DNA of 64,000 nucleotides. It comes from an uncultured Candidatus Poseidoniales archaeon. Lineage in GTDB: Archaea > Thermoplasmatota > Poseidoniia > Poseidoniales > Thalassarchaeaceae. Below, piece by piece: positions 20,401 to 30,349 of the stretch. Where the stretch lies: contig CACJKA010000003.1 in NCBI GenBank assembly GCA_902593945.1, positions 53,864 to 117,863 of the forward strand, in the 5' to 3' direction. Numbering within the stretch: position 1 is the first letter of the stretch; every line of letters begins with the position of its first letter. A model generated the notes under the pieces. That model searched no databases. It was not told the origin of the DNA and was given only the letters and a program-made list of their open reading frames with translations. The translations under genes were made by a program, and so were the position numbers.

Positions 20401-21582
20401 ATGGCTGCAGATACGTCATGGATGTCATTGCGTTATAGCGAGATAAGAAAACAAGGTTTAGATTGGAATCCACCTACTTTGGAAACCTCCAATGATGCGA
20501 GGTGTATTATTGATGGTAAAGAGACAATTATGCTTTCCGCAAACAATTATCTTAATCTTACAAATCATCCCAAAGTTATCGATGCTATGATATCTGCAAC
20601 TCGTAAGTATGGAGCAGGAAGTGGTTCAGTTAGGGCAATAGCCGGAACTATGGACATTCATCTTGAGGCCGAGAAAAAAGTTGCCGAATTCAAGAAAGTA
20701 GAATCCTCTTTAATTTACTCAGCAGGTTATACTGTTAATGTGGGATTAATACCGACGTTAGTTAGAGGTTCAGAAGATATAATAATCAGTGATGAATTAA
20801 ATCATGGTTCAATAATTGATGGCGTGAGACTTACAAAAGCACGTAGAGGAGTTTACTCGCACAACGATATGGGTGAATTAGAGGCAGTTTTGAAGGCAAA
20901 TTCGGATGCCGAAAGAAAATTAATAATCACTGACGGAGTATTTTCAATGGATGGAGACATCGCTCCTTTGGATGAAATTAGTAAGTTAGCAGACGAATAT
21001 GATTCGATGGTTTTTGTTGATGATTGTCATGGAGAGGGTGTATTGGGGAAGAAAGGTGCGGGTATAGTTGATCATTTTAATTTACAAGGAAAAGTTGATT
21101 TTGAAGTTGGTTCATTTTCCAAAGCATTAGGTGTCCAGGGTGGAATTCTTGCAGGCTCTGAAGAGGTTAGAAATCATGCTTTGAATCATTCTAGGTCTTG
21201 GCTTTTGTCCGGTAGCCAACCACCTGGTGTTGCAGCAGCGCAAAAAGCTGCAATCCAGGTTCTTATGAGTGAACCTCAACATCATTCTCGTTTATGGGAT
21301 AATACAGATTATTTCCGTAAAGAACTACAGTCATTAGGTTTCGATACAGGTTCTTCTGAGACTCCAATTATACCTATAATGTGTGGGGAATCTCTCGTAG
21401 CTAAACAATTATCTGAAGAACTTGGTAAGAACAATATAATGGCCGGAGCTATTGTATTTCCGATGGTTGCTAGAGATAAAGCAAGAGTAAGAACTCAGAT
21501 GTCTGCAGGGTTAAGTCGTGAAGATTTAGATAATGTACTTAGAGTTCTGGAAAAAATAGGCCCCGAACTCAAATTAATATGA
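20401..21582 (+). CDS. Alpha-oxoamine synthase family PLP enzyme (glycine C-acetyltransferase / KBL-like)
   Basis: LSANNYLNLTNHPKVIDAM, GAGSGSVRAIAGTMDIHLEAE, DGVFSMDGDIAPLDEI, VDDCHGEGVLG, GSFSKALGVQGG. Confidence 0.9.
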   Translation: MAADTSWMSLRYSEIRKQGLDWNPPTLETSNDARCIIDGKETIMLSANNYLNLTNHPKVIDAMISATRKYGAGSGSVRAIAGTMDIHLEAEKKVAEFKKVESSLIYSAGYTVNVGLIPTLVRGSEDIIISDELNHGSIIDGVRLTKARRGVYSHNDMGELEAVLKANSDAERKLIITDGVFSMDGDIAPLDEISKLADEYDSMVFVDDCHGEGVLGKKGAGIVDHFNLQGKVDFEVGSFSKALGVQGGILAGSEEVRNHALNHSRSWLLSGSQPPGVAAAQKAAIQVLMSEPQHHSRLWDNTDYFRKELQSLGFDTGSSETPIIPIMCGESLVAKQLSEELGKNNIMAGAIVFPMVARDKARVRTQMSAGLSREDLDNVLRVLEKIGPELKLI

Positions 21583-21591
21583 GGTTTTATT

Positions 21592-22017
21592 ATGACGAAG
21601 ACATCAACTTTAGATGACAGAGAAATTAATTCAATGTTGGAAAGAATTAATTCGGTTCCAATTACTGAGACTTTGAAAATGCAAATTTTGAGGCTCGATA
21701 GAGGAGAATGTGAGGCTTTTATTCCTAGAGATACCATGTGGGACGGTATTTTTCAAACATTCCACGGAGGCATTCTTGCAACAATTGCTGACAGCATTAC
21801 TTGTTGGGCTATTTTGACAAAAATTGGGTCTGAACGAAAAGTAGCAACTACTGATTTTAATATTAGATTCTTACGTCCTTGCAATACGGACGTCAGATGT
21901 TTAGCTAAAGTAATCAAGGCAGGGCGGACATTAAGTTTAGCCGAGGCGGAAATCTATGATATGGATGATAAATTAGTTGCAGTTTCACAAGTAAATTATA
22001 TTTCATTAGATTCATGA
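21592..22017 (+). CDS. PaaI-like hotdog thioesterase
   Basis: WDGIFQTFHGGILATIADSITCWAI ... TTDFNIRFLRPC hotdog-fold motifs. Confidence 0.8.
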   Translation: MTKTSTLDDREINSMLERINSVPITETLKMQILRLDRGECEAFIPRDTMWDGIFQTFHGGILATIADSITCWAILTKIGSERKVATTDFNIRFLRPCNTDVRCLAKVIKAGRTLSLAEAEIYDMDDKLVAVSQVNYISLDS

Positions 22018-22635
22018 ATCTAACTCTTCGATAGCATTCTCAAGGTCATTAAAATTTCTTTCCATCAAATCCTCATTATTTTTTTCAAGGTATATCGTCT
22101 TCTTCATTCCTTCAAATGGATCTAAGTCTCTGTCTATTCTTTCAATCATCCTCCATCTTGGAGCATAAGATATCAGAATGTATAGTGGTCCTGGTGCAAT
22201 CAATATGAAATAACCCAATATTCGTAGTTCTTCAGAAGTAGAAAAAATGATTGCAATTGTAGTTATTAAGAACCCAATGAATGGTAATGGATAGAGATAT
22301 CTTCTTCTTTTTTCTAGTCTTACAGGTGGTCTTTTAATTAAAGAAGAAATAATAGTCGATATAGCTCCTAGGGATGCACATAATAGTAAGATGATTATAC
22401 TTTGACTAATCCATTTTTGTAAAATGTCCGAATTACTCTCTGAATTAGCATTTCCCTCATAAAATATAGGCAATAGAAGGGTCATATTTATCATCAATCC
22501 ATAAACAATACCTACAAAAACTGGATTGGAGAACGATAGCGAATAACCCAAGAATAGTTGGCTAATTGACCCTCCTTCTAGCATATGCCTATGCTCGTCA
22601 TCATATTCATTGAGACGTTCGCGCCATTTAGACAT
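22012..22635 (-). CDS. Hypothetical membrane protein
   Basis: Four or more hydrophobic segments; convergent 6-nt overlap with the thioesterase gene. Confidence 0.6.
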   Translation of the reverse strand: MSKWRERLNEYDDEHRHMLEGGSISQLFLGYSLSFSNPVFVGIVYGLMINMTLLLPIFYEGNANSESNSDILQKWISQSIIILLLCASLGAISTIISSLIKRPPVRLEKRRRYLYPLPFIGFLITTIAIIFSTSEELRILGYFILIAPGPLYILISYAPRWRMIERIDRDLDPFEGMKKTIYLEKNNEDLMERNFNDLENAIEELDS

Positions 22636-22787
22636 AATTTGTTCTCACGATAGCTCCTCTTTCACTATTGCGGGGTTTTTAATTAAAAAAACTACAATAA
22701 TAATCTAAAGGAAGAGCGCCATATTCTAAACTTAAAATCGGAGATATTATGACTTAACCATATTGGGACAGTATTTTGTGGTACTAG

Positions 22788-23957
22788 ATGACTGATGAAG
22801 ATGTATTGTTTTCGATTACTGATAAGAACCTCGATTCAGGGCTAAGAGGTGTTCCAGTTGGAACTTGTCAGACATCTTTTGTTGATCCTTATGAAGGAGT
22901 ACACTATGTGGGGTATCCAGTTGAAGATTTAGTTAATATGGAAGAAGAAGATGTAATCTTTCTACTTTTTAATAAGCGTTTACCAACAGAAGAAGAATCA
23001 GAAGAGTTTCGTGCGGAATTAACACAGAGAGGAGAAAATATTCCTACAGGCGCACTTAGAGTTTTGGAATCTCTAACTCCTGGAAGTGGCCATCCTATGG
23101 AATGGCTTTCTATTGGCATCATGGCTCTAGGGACTGCAGAAAAAACTGGAGATACAAGGGCTGATGCGATGAATCTCATTGCCAGGATGCCTGAACTAAT
23201 GGCTAGAATTTTCCGTTTAAGAGGCGGAGAGAAAGAGAAATTAAAACCACGAAGCCCTGGCCTAGGTTTAGTCGAAAATTTCGTTCATATGATGGGTTTT
23301 GAAGATGAACAGGCACGTGATATCGAAAGAGTACTTCGTTTCTTTTTCATTCTTCACATGGATCATGGAGGGGGTAATCTTTCAACATTCTCAGGTAAAG
23401 CAGTAGCTTCCGGTTGGGCATCCATTTATTCTTCTATTTCTAGTGCAATGAACGCTCTTTCTGGGCCTCTTCATGGACAAGCCAATCAAGCATGTTTAGA
23501 ATTCGTCAAAAGAATTGGAACATCTGATCATAAGGAAATTGAAAATTTTGTCCGTACAGAATTATCTAATCGCAGAAAAATTTATGGTTTTGGGCACGGA
23601 GTTTTGAGAGCTGAAGACCCCCGTGCTCGCTTGTTGTTTGAATTAGGTGATGAAATATGCCCCGACCACGAATATTTCAAAATCGCAAGAGCATTGAGGG
23701 AAGTAATTCCTCCTATTCTAAGTGAGATTCCAAAAATAAGTAATCCATATCCCAATGTAGATATTGCAAGTGGAAGTTTACTTCATTCAGTTGGTTTCCG
23801 AATGCCTGAATATTATACTACATTTTTCGGTTGGGCAAGAGTTGCAGGAATTAGTGCTCAGATACTTGATGAGAGGAATGCTAGGGATGGCCGAGGAACT
23901 CCTATTTACCGACCTAAATATATCCCTAAGAATCAACCATTAAGAAGAATTGAATAA
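22788..23957 (+). CDS. gltA: Citrate synthase
   Basis: SFVDPYEGVHYVGYPVEDL, MDHGGGNLSTFSGKAVASG, ALSGPLHGQANQACLEF, GFGHGVLRAEDPRARLLFE. Confidence 0.93.
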   Translation: MTDEDVLFSITDKNLDSGLRGVPVGTCQTSFVDPYEGVHYVGYPVEDLVNMEEEDVIFLLFNKRLPTEEESEEFRAELTQRGENIPTGALRVLESLTPGSGHPMEWLSIGIMALGTAEKTGDTRADAMNLIARMPELMARIFRLRGGEKEKLKPRSPGLGLVENFVHMMGFEDEQARDIERVLRFFFILHMDHGGGNLSTFSGKAVASGWASIYSSISSAMNALSGPLHGQANQACLEFVKRIGTSDHKEIENFVRTELSNRRKIYGFGHGVLRAEDPRARLLFELGDEICPDHEYFKIARALREVIPPILSEIPKISNPYPNVDIASGSLLHSVGFRMPEYYTTFFGWARVAGISAQILDERNARDGRGTPIYRPKYIPKNQPLRRIE

Positions 23958-23958
23958 A

Positions 23959-25098
23959 TCATGAAGATCCATTTCTATGTGATTTACCAGTACCCCTATG
24001 CCCGATTATTCTTGGAGCTTCCCAAGGTAAACTTGATGAAGAAGTTTCTTTAATTAATGAATCAATTTCTCTTTCCCATGACCATCTTTTCTTCCAATTA
24101 GAGATGAAATCAAACCTTTCATTATCGGAAAGTTCATGCCAAGGGGTGACATCTTTCTTCATTTCATTAACTTTTGAAACATGTTGTTCGATTGGAGTAT
24201 CATCTAATTCTTTTCGTTGTTCCTTAGTTAGTGGTTGCGTAGCAGGTTTTGTCCATCTTGCTTGACCTGACTCCAAAGTTACTGAGGTTGGAGCAAGATC
24301 ATCAGTAAGTCCCGTTAAACCAGCATCTAGTAGCATTCTTTCAGAATTCGATTTCGATGGCCAAACATAAACTGGGTATCCTTTCCTACATTTTGTTAAA
24401 CGTTCTAATTTTTTCCCTTCTAGACCCACCGTTCTTCCTAAACTTAGGTTGCTTTCAAACCCTCTAAGATATTGTAGAGAACAAGGTAGCATTGGAGAGT
24501 TTTCTTTCCTCTGCTTTTCCATCAATCGAGGCAGAGAATTTAGAATAAATGAAGGGGTAGCAACAATTCTCTGTGATGTCCAATTCCCCCATGGGCGTAT
24601 ATGTGGCCTTAATCTACTAAATTTCAAATTAGTTTTCACTTTTTTAGATGCGGAAATAATCTTTGGCTCAAATGAATAAATTACAGTACTACTTTCGGAG
24701 AAATCAATTGGTTCTAAGATTTCATTTAATTCTTCAATCATTTTCGCCATATGTTTTTCCCTTTCTTTACCATTAAACCAACCTCCAGCTTTGCCACTAC
24801 TTGGGTGAGGGGATTTAAATTCAAAACATGTGAATGCTCCTTCTTCAGTCCATCTTCTAATGAAATCTTTTTTGTTTAATAAATCCTCTATTGGCTCTAC
24901 ATAATCTGGCAATTCATCTAATGTCAAACATTCAGGATAATCACCCAACTCGGTTTTAGAGTCATGATGAAGGACAAGTCTATTGTCTTCAGATAATCTC
25001 AAATCTAATTCAACACCATCACATTCATTCATTCCGTAAACTAATGCTTCAACCGTATTTTCTCTTGGACGAATCCATTGACCACTCTCTTCATCCAT
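23959..25098 (-). CDS. Glycerophosphodiester phosphodiesterase-like protein with permuted motif order
   Basis: N-terminus: RPRENTVEALVYGMNECDGVELDLRLSEDNRLVLHHDS, then FTCFEFKSPH and VYVWPSKSNSERMLLDAGLTGLTDD; the canonical N-terminal motif APRIIGHRGTGKSHRNGSS is instead the C-terminus. Confidence 0.85.
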   Translation of the reverse strand: MDEESGQWIRPRENTVEALVYGMNECDGVELDLRLSEDNRLVLHHDSKTELGDYPECLTLDELPDYVEPIEDLLNKKDFIRRWTEEGAFTCFEFKSPHPSSGKAGGWFNGKEREKHMAKMIEELNEILEPIDFSESSTVIYSFEPKIISASKKVKTNLKFSRLRPHIRPWGNWTSQRIVATPSFILNSLPRLMEKQRKENSPMLPCSLQYLRGFESNLSLGRTVGLEGKKLERLTKCRKGYPVYVWPSKSNSERMLLDAGLTGLTDDLAPTSVTLESGQARWTKPATQPLTKEQRKELDDTPIEQHVSKVNEMKKDVTPWHELSDNERFDFISNWKKRWSWEREIDSLIKETSSSSLPWEAPRIIGHRGTGKSHRNGSS

Positions 25099-25195
25099 GA
25101 GTCTTGCGAGATATATCTAATAATTAATTAAGCGTTTTTTTCAAGACTAATCCGCCCCAACGCTAAATAGACAAAAAGTCAACGCGAGACTAGGT

Positions 25196-27013
25196 ATGAG
25201 CATGTCAGATACAATAGAACTTGACCGAGAATCAAATCCAATAGAAGTTAGAGGTTACGCGTTTTACGATTGGGCTAAATCTGCTTTTGAAACCTCAGTG
25301 ACTGTTGCAGTATTGCCTGCATGGTATGCTTATCTATTCCTGAAGGCTAACGGATTAACAACTACTATCGGTTCTATAGAGATGCAAGGAGATGCTGTTT
25401 GGTCATTTGCAGTAGCAATAGGTACCTTATTTATTGCAATAATTAGCCCTTCCTTGGGTGTAATTGCAGATAGAAGAAGAATCAAGATGTGGTGGTTAAG
25501 AATACTTACATATGTCGGTGCTGGTTCAACTTTCCTTCTAGCATTCGCTCCTCTTTTACCAATTGAAACTCAGTGGTTATGGCTAATGGTATTCTTTATG
25601 CTGGCCAATGTAGGTCTCAATGGAGCAGGTGTGTTTTACAATGCTCTCCTTCCTCATATGGGTAAAGATGATGAGATGGATAGAATATCCAATCTAGCAT
25701 TTGCATACGGTTATCTCGGTGGAGGAATCTTACTTCTCGTTCATCTTGTTATGGTAATGTCATTAACTGGAGATTGGGTTATTCCCTTCGTAATGGCGTC
25801 ATCAGGTATTTGGTGGTATGGTTTCGCTTTATTGACTTTCAAATGGGTTCCTGAACCCCCTATTGAGAATGAGATGGAATCTTTAGATTTCGTTTCATCA
25901 GCAAAATTAGCCATTTCCGAAATTAGAAAAACTCTCAGTGAAATTGAGAAATTTAGGACACTATTCATTTACATGCTAGCATATTTCTTCTTCATCGATG
26001 GAATAAATAGTGTGACTGCTCTTGGAGGCGTATTTGGATCAACTGTACTTGGAATAACTACTGTTGACCTAATTGTAACAATTCTTGCAATTCAATTTGT
26101 TGCTTATCCTTCGGCATTAATGTTCACCAGGCTTGCAAAAAAATTAGGCACTAAATCTGCATTAAATATTTCACTAGTCGGATGGGTTGTGCTTTGTTTC
26201 GCTGCTCTTTCTTTTGCCCCCCTAGAGTACTCTCAACATAGTGATTACCAAGTTCAGCTGGATGAAGATGCAGAAGCAGGAGTATGGCATTATACACCCA
26301 ATGCAAATCTCCTTGATTTCCCTATAGCGCAGGTTGAAAATGGAGAAGAACAAGAGTGGGCGTTCACCAGTCTTCTTTCTGCAGGAATTGTTGAAATTGA
26401 TGAGGACTATTCCGATTCAGAAATTTACAAATGGGCTGGATTCGATGATGACAATGAACCTATTGCTATAAGTTTAGGTGTTCAGACAAGTGAAAATATA
26501 AATGAATTAATAAATTCATTTGAGGATACTAGATTTTCTGTAAGTGTTGCTTATTCAGATGGTAGCGAATCAACCAAGGTAGGGGTTGATCATCCAACTA
26601 GTCTAGGTGATGGTGTGATTGACGTCATTCCAAGTACAGTTCGTGACAAAGTTTGGCAACCTCTTGGCCTTACAGTTGGTCTACAATTCCTAATCCTTGG
26701 TTGTGCAATGGGGACATTGCTTGGGGGCTCTCAAGGTCTAGCAAGAAGTATGTTTGGTCAAATGGTTCCAGAAACCAGAAGTGCAGAGTTCTTCGGATTC
26801 TTCGGATTCTTCGGTAAAGTTGCAGCATTTATTGGACCATTATTATATGGTTTAATGACAGTAATGTTCGATAGTAGAGTTGGAATCTTATCCATTGCTA
26901 TGCTTATTCTGATTGGTGCTGTAATGATGAGAATGGTTGATCTTGATCAAGGACGTATGGACGCACAAGCAGAAGATGCTAAGAATAGAGGCATTCATTT
27001 CGGAGAAGATTGA
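25196..27013 (+). CDS. UMF1 / Atg22-like MFS transporter with soluble insertion
   Basis: EVRGYAFYDWAKSAFETSVTVAVLPAWYAYLF, FYNALLPHMGKDDEMDRISNLAFAYGYLGGG, QGLARSMFGQMVPETRSAEFFGFFGFFGKVAAFIGPLLYG. Confidence 0.88.
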   Translation: MSMSDTIELDRESNPIEVRGYAFYDWAKSAFETSVTVAVLPAWYAYLFLKANGLTTTIGSIEMQGDAVWSFAVAIGTLFIAIISPSLGVIADRRRIKMWWLRILTYVGAGSTFLLAFAPLLPIETQWLWLMVFFMLANVGLNGAGVFYNALLPHMGKDDEMDRISNLAFAYGYLGGGILLLVHLVMVMSLTGDWVIPFVMASSGIWWYGFALLTFKWVPEPPIENEMESLDFVSSAKLAISEIRKTLSEIEKFRTLFIYMLAYFFFIDGINSVTALGGVFGSTVLGITTVDLIVTILAIQFVAYPSALMFTRLAKKLGTKSALNISLVGWVVLCFAALSFAPLEYSQHSDYQVQLDEDAEAGVWHYTPNANLLDFPIAQVENGEEQEWAFTSLLSAGIVEIDEDYSDSEIYKWAGFDDDNEPIAISLGVQTSENINELINSFEDTRFSVSVAYSDGSESTKVGVDHPTSLGDGVIDVIPSTVRDKVWQPLGLTVGLQFLILGCAMGTLLGGSQGLARSMFGQMVPETRSAEFFGFFGFFGKVAAFIGPLLYGLMTVMFDSRVGILSIAMLILIGAVMMRMVDLDQGRMDAQAEDAKNRGIHFGED

Positions 27014-27807
27014 GATTTTGTAAATAATTTATCAATCAATAATGCAACTTCTAATAACAATACAATCGGACCTCCTACTAAGAACATAGATATTGGGTCT
27101 GGGGGAGATAGTACTGCTCCCAACAATAGTGCAAAGAACCAAATTATTCCTCTGTTTTCTATCAAACTCGATCTACTAATTATTTTAGTCCTTAATAGCA
27201 ACAATGTCACTAAAGGTGTTTGAAAACTCATTATTGATCCAAAGAAAAGACCAATTACAAATCCTAACCATGATTGTAATTGCCAGGTGTTAGTCAAACC
27301 AACACTGCTTGCATCATTTGCTAGAAAATCAAGAAGCATGGGAATTAGTATATTGTGAGCATAAATAGCCCCTATTATTCCAAGTCCAATTGAGGATAAG
27401 AATACTAAGAATAAACTGGTAAGTTTGGAACTATTTTGTTTAATCTTATTTTTATTCGATTTACTAATAATTTTACTTCCATTCCAAGACATATCTATCA
27501 TTATCATTGTAAATGCCATTGCGATTCCAATCTGAGTTGCAATTCTTAGTCGAAGTAAGATCACTTCCATTGGTTGAATAATAATTATTAATACTTCATC
27601 GGGAAGGTATCCATTAGCTTGTAATAGCCAACTAATTATATCACCTGAAAGTGGATAACCCAATACTAGACCAAAAATGAAGACGCCGATTAATAGAGTA
27701 ATTCTACCTCTCAGGTATCTAACTAAGTTTACAAATTCGGCCATAGGGATAATGTCCCTCTGCCTGTCATCCATGTAACTGCGTAGGCGTTCACTTACTG
27801 AATACAT
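26995..27807 (-). CDS. tatC: Twin-arginine translocase subunit TatC
   Basis: MAEFVNLVRYLRGRITLLIGVFIFGLVLGYPLSGDIISWLLQ ... IIQPMEVILLRLRIATQIGIAMAF ... LGFVIGLFFGSIMSFQTPLV. Confidence 0.85.
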   Translation of the reverse strand: MYSVSERLRSYMDDRQRDIIPMAEFVNLVRYLRGRITLLIGVFIFGLVLGYPLSGDIISWLLQANGYLPDEVLIIIIQPMEVILLRLRIATQIGIAMAFTMIMIDMSWNGSKIISKSNKNKIKQNSSKLTSLFLVFLSSIGLGIIGAIYAHNILIPMLLDFLANDASSVGLTNTWQLQSWLGFVIGLFFGSIMSFQTPLVTLLLLRTKIISRSSLIENRGIIWFFALLLGAVLSPPDPISMFLVGGPIVLLLEVALLIDKLFTKSQSSPK

Positions 27808-27822
27808 CGCTTGATAGATTTT

Positions 27823-28938
27823 CTATCTTCTCAGTATTATTGAAAGAATATCGCCATCTTTGAGGAGATGATCTAGGCCAACCCTTTGCCAATCGAATTT
27901 ACCGCTTGGCCCTTTAACTCTGGCATATCTAAATTTCCTTACAAAATCTCTATGTAATTTTACACAAACATCTCTAACTGTAGATGTGTCCTTGATAATT
28001 AGAGGTTCAACTAAATCTGCTTCCTGGCCCTGAGGCTTCAAGAAAACAGACATGAAATGTAGATTTTCGAATACAAAGTCTTTCATATTCTCAATACCTT
28101 TTCCTGTTTTCGCAGATACTTCTAGTACTGGCCAATTAAGTGGAATCATTTCCATAGTTCTTTGAATATCTTTTTCATTTGCTAAATCAACTTTATTTAT
28201 CACAACTACTGCATTACTGTAAACTCTATTACCGGCCAATGTGTCAACAATATGGTCATCAGTTACATTAGTTCTCAAAGTGACTGTTGCAGAAACTATC
28301 CCGAAACTCCTGACTATTTCTTGAATCTCTTCATGAGTCAGATTTGTTTGTTTAACAGTCGATCTAACAACGATTCCACCTTTATTTGATCTTGTGATGA
28401 ATACCTGCGGTTTCTTTTGATTTAGTCTCATTCCTGATCTCCATAATTCTAGATCTAATATGTCGAAATGAGATTCTTGAAATGGATCTAATACGTATAA
28501 TACCATATCAGAACCTCTAATTACATTAAGAATTTCTTTCCCTCTTCCTTTTCCTTCCGCTGCTCCCTTGATTAATCCTGGTAAGTCGAGAATTTGTATC
28601 TTAGCACCTTTATGCTCCATCAAACCGGGTATACAAGTCAGTGTAGTGAATGCAAAATTTCCAACTTCTGATTCCACTTCTGTCAACTGGGAGATAAGAC
28701 TTGATTTACCAACACTTGGGAAACCCACCAAGGCCACAGAAGCATCACCTGATTTCTTAACTTCGAAACCAGGCCCTCCCCCACTAGATTTAGCATGTGC
28801 CTGTGCTTTTTCTTTTCTTGCTTTCAATGCCGCAATTTTAGCCTTCAGTTTTCCAATGTGTGCATTTGTAGCTTTATTCTTCTGTGTTTTCCCAATTTCT
28901 TCTTCGAGAGATTTGATTTGTTCATCGATTGTTGCCAT
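27823..28938 (-). CDS. DRG-family GTP-binding protein with TGS domain
   Basis: VALVGFPSVGKSSLISQLTEVESEVGNFAFTTLTCIPGLMEHKGAKIQILDLPGLIKGAAEGKGRGKEIL; C-terminal TGS. Confidence 0.94.
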   Translation of the reverse strand: MATIDEQIKSLEEEIGKTQKNKATNAHIGKLKAKIAALKARKEKAQAHAKSSGGGPGFEVKKSGDASVALVGFPSVGKSSLISQLTEVESEVGNFAFTTLTCIPGLMEHKGAKIQILDLPGLIKGAAEGKGRGKEILNVIRGSDMVLYVLDPFQESHFDILDLELWRSGMRLNQKKPQVFITRSNKGGIVVRSTVKQTNLTHEEIQEIVRSFGIVSATVTLRTNVTDDHIVDTLAGNRVYSNAVVVINKVDLANEKDIQRTMEMIPLNWPVLEVSAKTGKGIENMKDFVFENLHFMSVFLKPQGQEADLVEPLIIKDTSTVRDVCVKLHRDFVRKFRYARVKGPSGKFDWQRVGLDHLLKDGDILSIILRR

Positions 28939-29057
28939 GACTATACCCCCTATCGCAACCGATGCTCATGTGACTGGCCCAGTCATCTATTATTCAATTG
29001 AATGCCTAACCGATAGTTCATTGTGTACTTCTCTCTGGCTAGGCCCGAGGTACGAAC

Positions 29058-29741
29058 ATGGCAGATGTGATTCTAAATCTTGTTCATCATTCTAATTTTC
29101 AAAAATTAGTGTCAATGACTCTTCAAGAATTATTTGAAAAAGTAGAAGATAGTTCATTGAGAAATTATAGACCAGAATTAGATAGCCGATTTCATAGAGA
29201 TTTTGATGTTGATTTAGAAGGAGATATAATGGAATGGTCGGATAAAATTTCAGACTTAGTTATATCTGAGACAATATATTCTCAGCCAATAAAAGAATCT
29301 GAAATAGCAGAATTAACAATTTTACTGGCGAAATGGTGCTCATTTTCTGAATGGCGTTGCTGGGATGCCCGGCTCTTCTTATACGTGGAACCTATGTTGG
29401 AATACAATATTCCTAACTCTAATGACTTCCTTAAATTCTCCTTATGGGAGGATTTCATGTCTTCTTTATCCAAGACCGATAAAAAATCTTATTCAGAATC
29501 TGTAGTTCTTGATTGGATGAGTAGAAGAGAGGAATTAGGTGAAACAATGGAGCCATCCGAAGACCCTAGAATCTTACCAACAATGAGTTCCCATAGTACT
29601 TCTAGTGAATTATTACATATTTTTCTTGATAGTTTCGACTCAAAAAATATTAGTTTACTAATCGGCCGCGAATATTTAGAATATGAGTCTTGGAGTCTGA
29701 ATGGCAGTTATTTATATGATTTAGAGGAGATAGTTAAATGA
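29058..29741 (+). CDS. Hypothetical protein
   Basis: ORF overlapping the downstream nadM-like gene by 4 nt (translational coupling); no recognised motif. Start may be internal. Confidence 0.55.
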   Translation: MADVILNLVHHSNFQKLVSMTLQELFEKVEDSSLRNYRPELDSRFHRDFDVDLEGDIMEWSDKISDLVISETIYSQPIKESEIAELTILLAKWCSFSEWRCWDARLFLYVEPMLEYNIPNSNDFLKFSLWEDFMSSLSKTDKKSYSESVVLDWMSRREELGETMEPSEDPRILPTMSSHSTSSELLHIFLDSFDSKNISLLIGREYLEYESWSLNGSYLYDLEEIVK

Positions 29742-30349
29742 CAAAATTACCTTTGATACCGCCACCTCCTCAAGATATTCCCGAACCAGGTTTTGTAGTT
29801 CTGGGGCGTTTTCAACCATTTCATAATGGGCATGCCGCGATGATAACAGCAGCTGAAAAATATCGCGTTAATAATTGCCCCGAATTAAAACTAATTATTG
29901 CAGTAGGTTCTTCAAATAGGCCACAAACACTGACAAATCCTTGGTCAGATAAAGAAAGAATTGACATGATATCTTCATGGCTCAACAAAGTAAATATTGA
30001 AGCAAATATTGTTTCCATCCCAGATATTGAAGATCCTCCAAATTGGGTCAGTCATGCTGAGAAGTATCATGGTAAGTCTGGTATTTTCTTTAGTAGCGAC
30101 ATTCACTCATCTGAATTATATGAAATTTCCTTATGGCCAGTTATTTCTACATCACTTATAGAAAGAGACAGGTTTGAAGGATGGAGGGTCCGTGAGACCG
30201 CTAGAATGCTTTCTACAATTAATGATGAAAATGCAATTAAGATGATTCTAGGCCAGTCAGTTCCTGAAACAATTATTGATTTCTTGATATCAAATGATTG
30301 CCTCAAGAGACTCGCATTCTTGGGTGAAGGTGGAGAACCTGTTGGTTAA
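29738..30349 (+). CDS. nadM: Nicotinamide-nucleotide adenylyltransferase (archaeal NadM type)
   Basis: GFVVLGRFQPFHNGHAAMITAAEK (H/TxGH nucleotidyltransferase motif), PWSDKERIDMI, VSIPDIEDPPNWVSH. Confidence 0.85.
   Translation: MTKLPLIPPPPQDIPEPGFVVLGRFQPFHNGHAAMITAAEKYRVNNCPELKLIIAVGSSNRPQTLTNPWSDKERIDMISSWLNKVNIEANIVSIPDIEDPPNWVSHAEKYHGKSGIFFSSDIHSSELYEISLWPVISTSLIERDRFEGWRVRETARMLSTINDENAIKMILGQSVPETIIDFLISNDCLKRLAFLGEGGEPVG

Noticed and set aside
26790-26816. Short tandem repeat ttcttcgga x3
   Set aside because: In-frame FFGFFGFFG in a membrane helix of the UMF1 transporter at a conserved family motif; not an independent repeat element.
28568-29095. 175-aa forward ORF opposite the DRG GTPase gene
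   Set aside because: Antisense to a strongly supported CDS; no domain.
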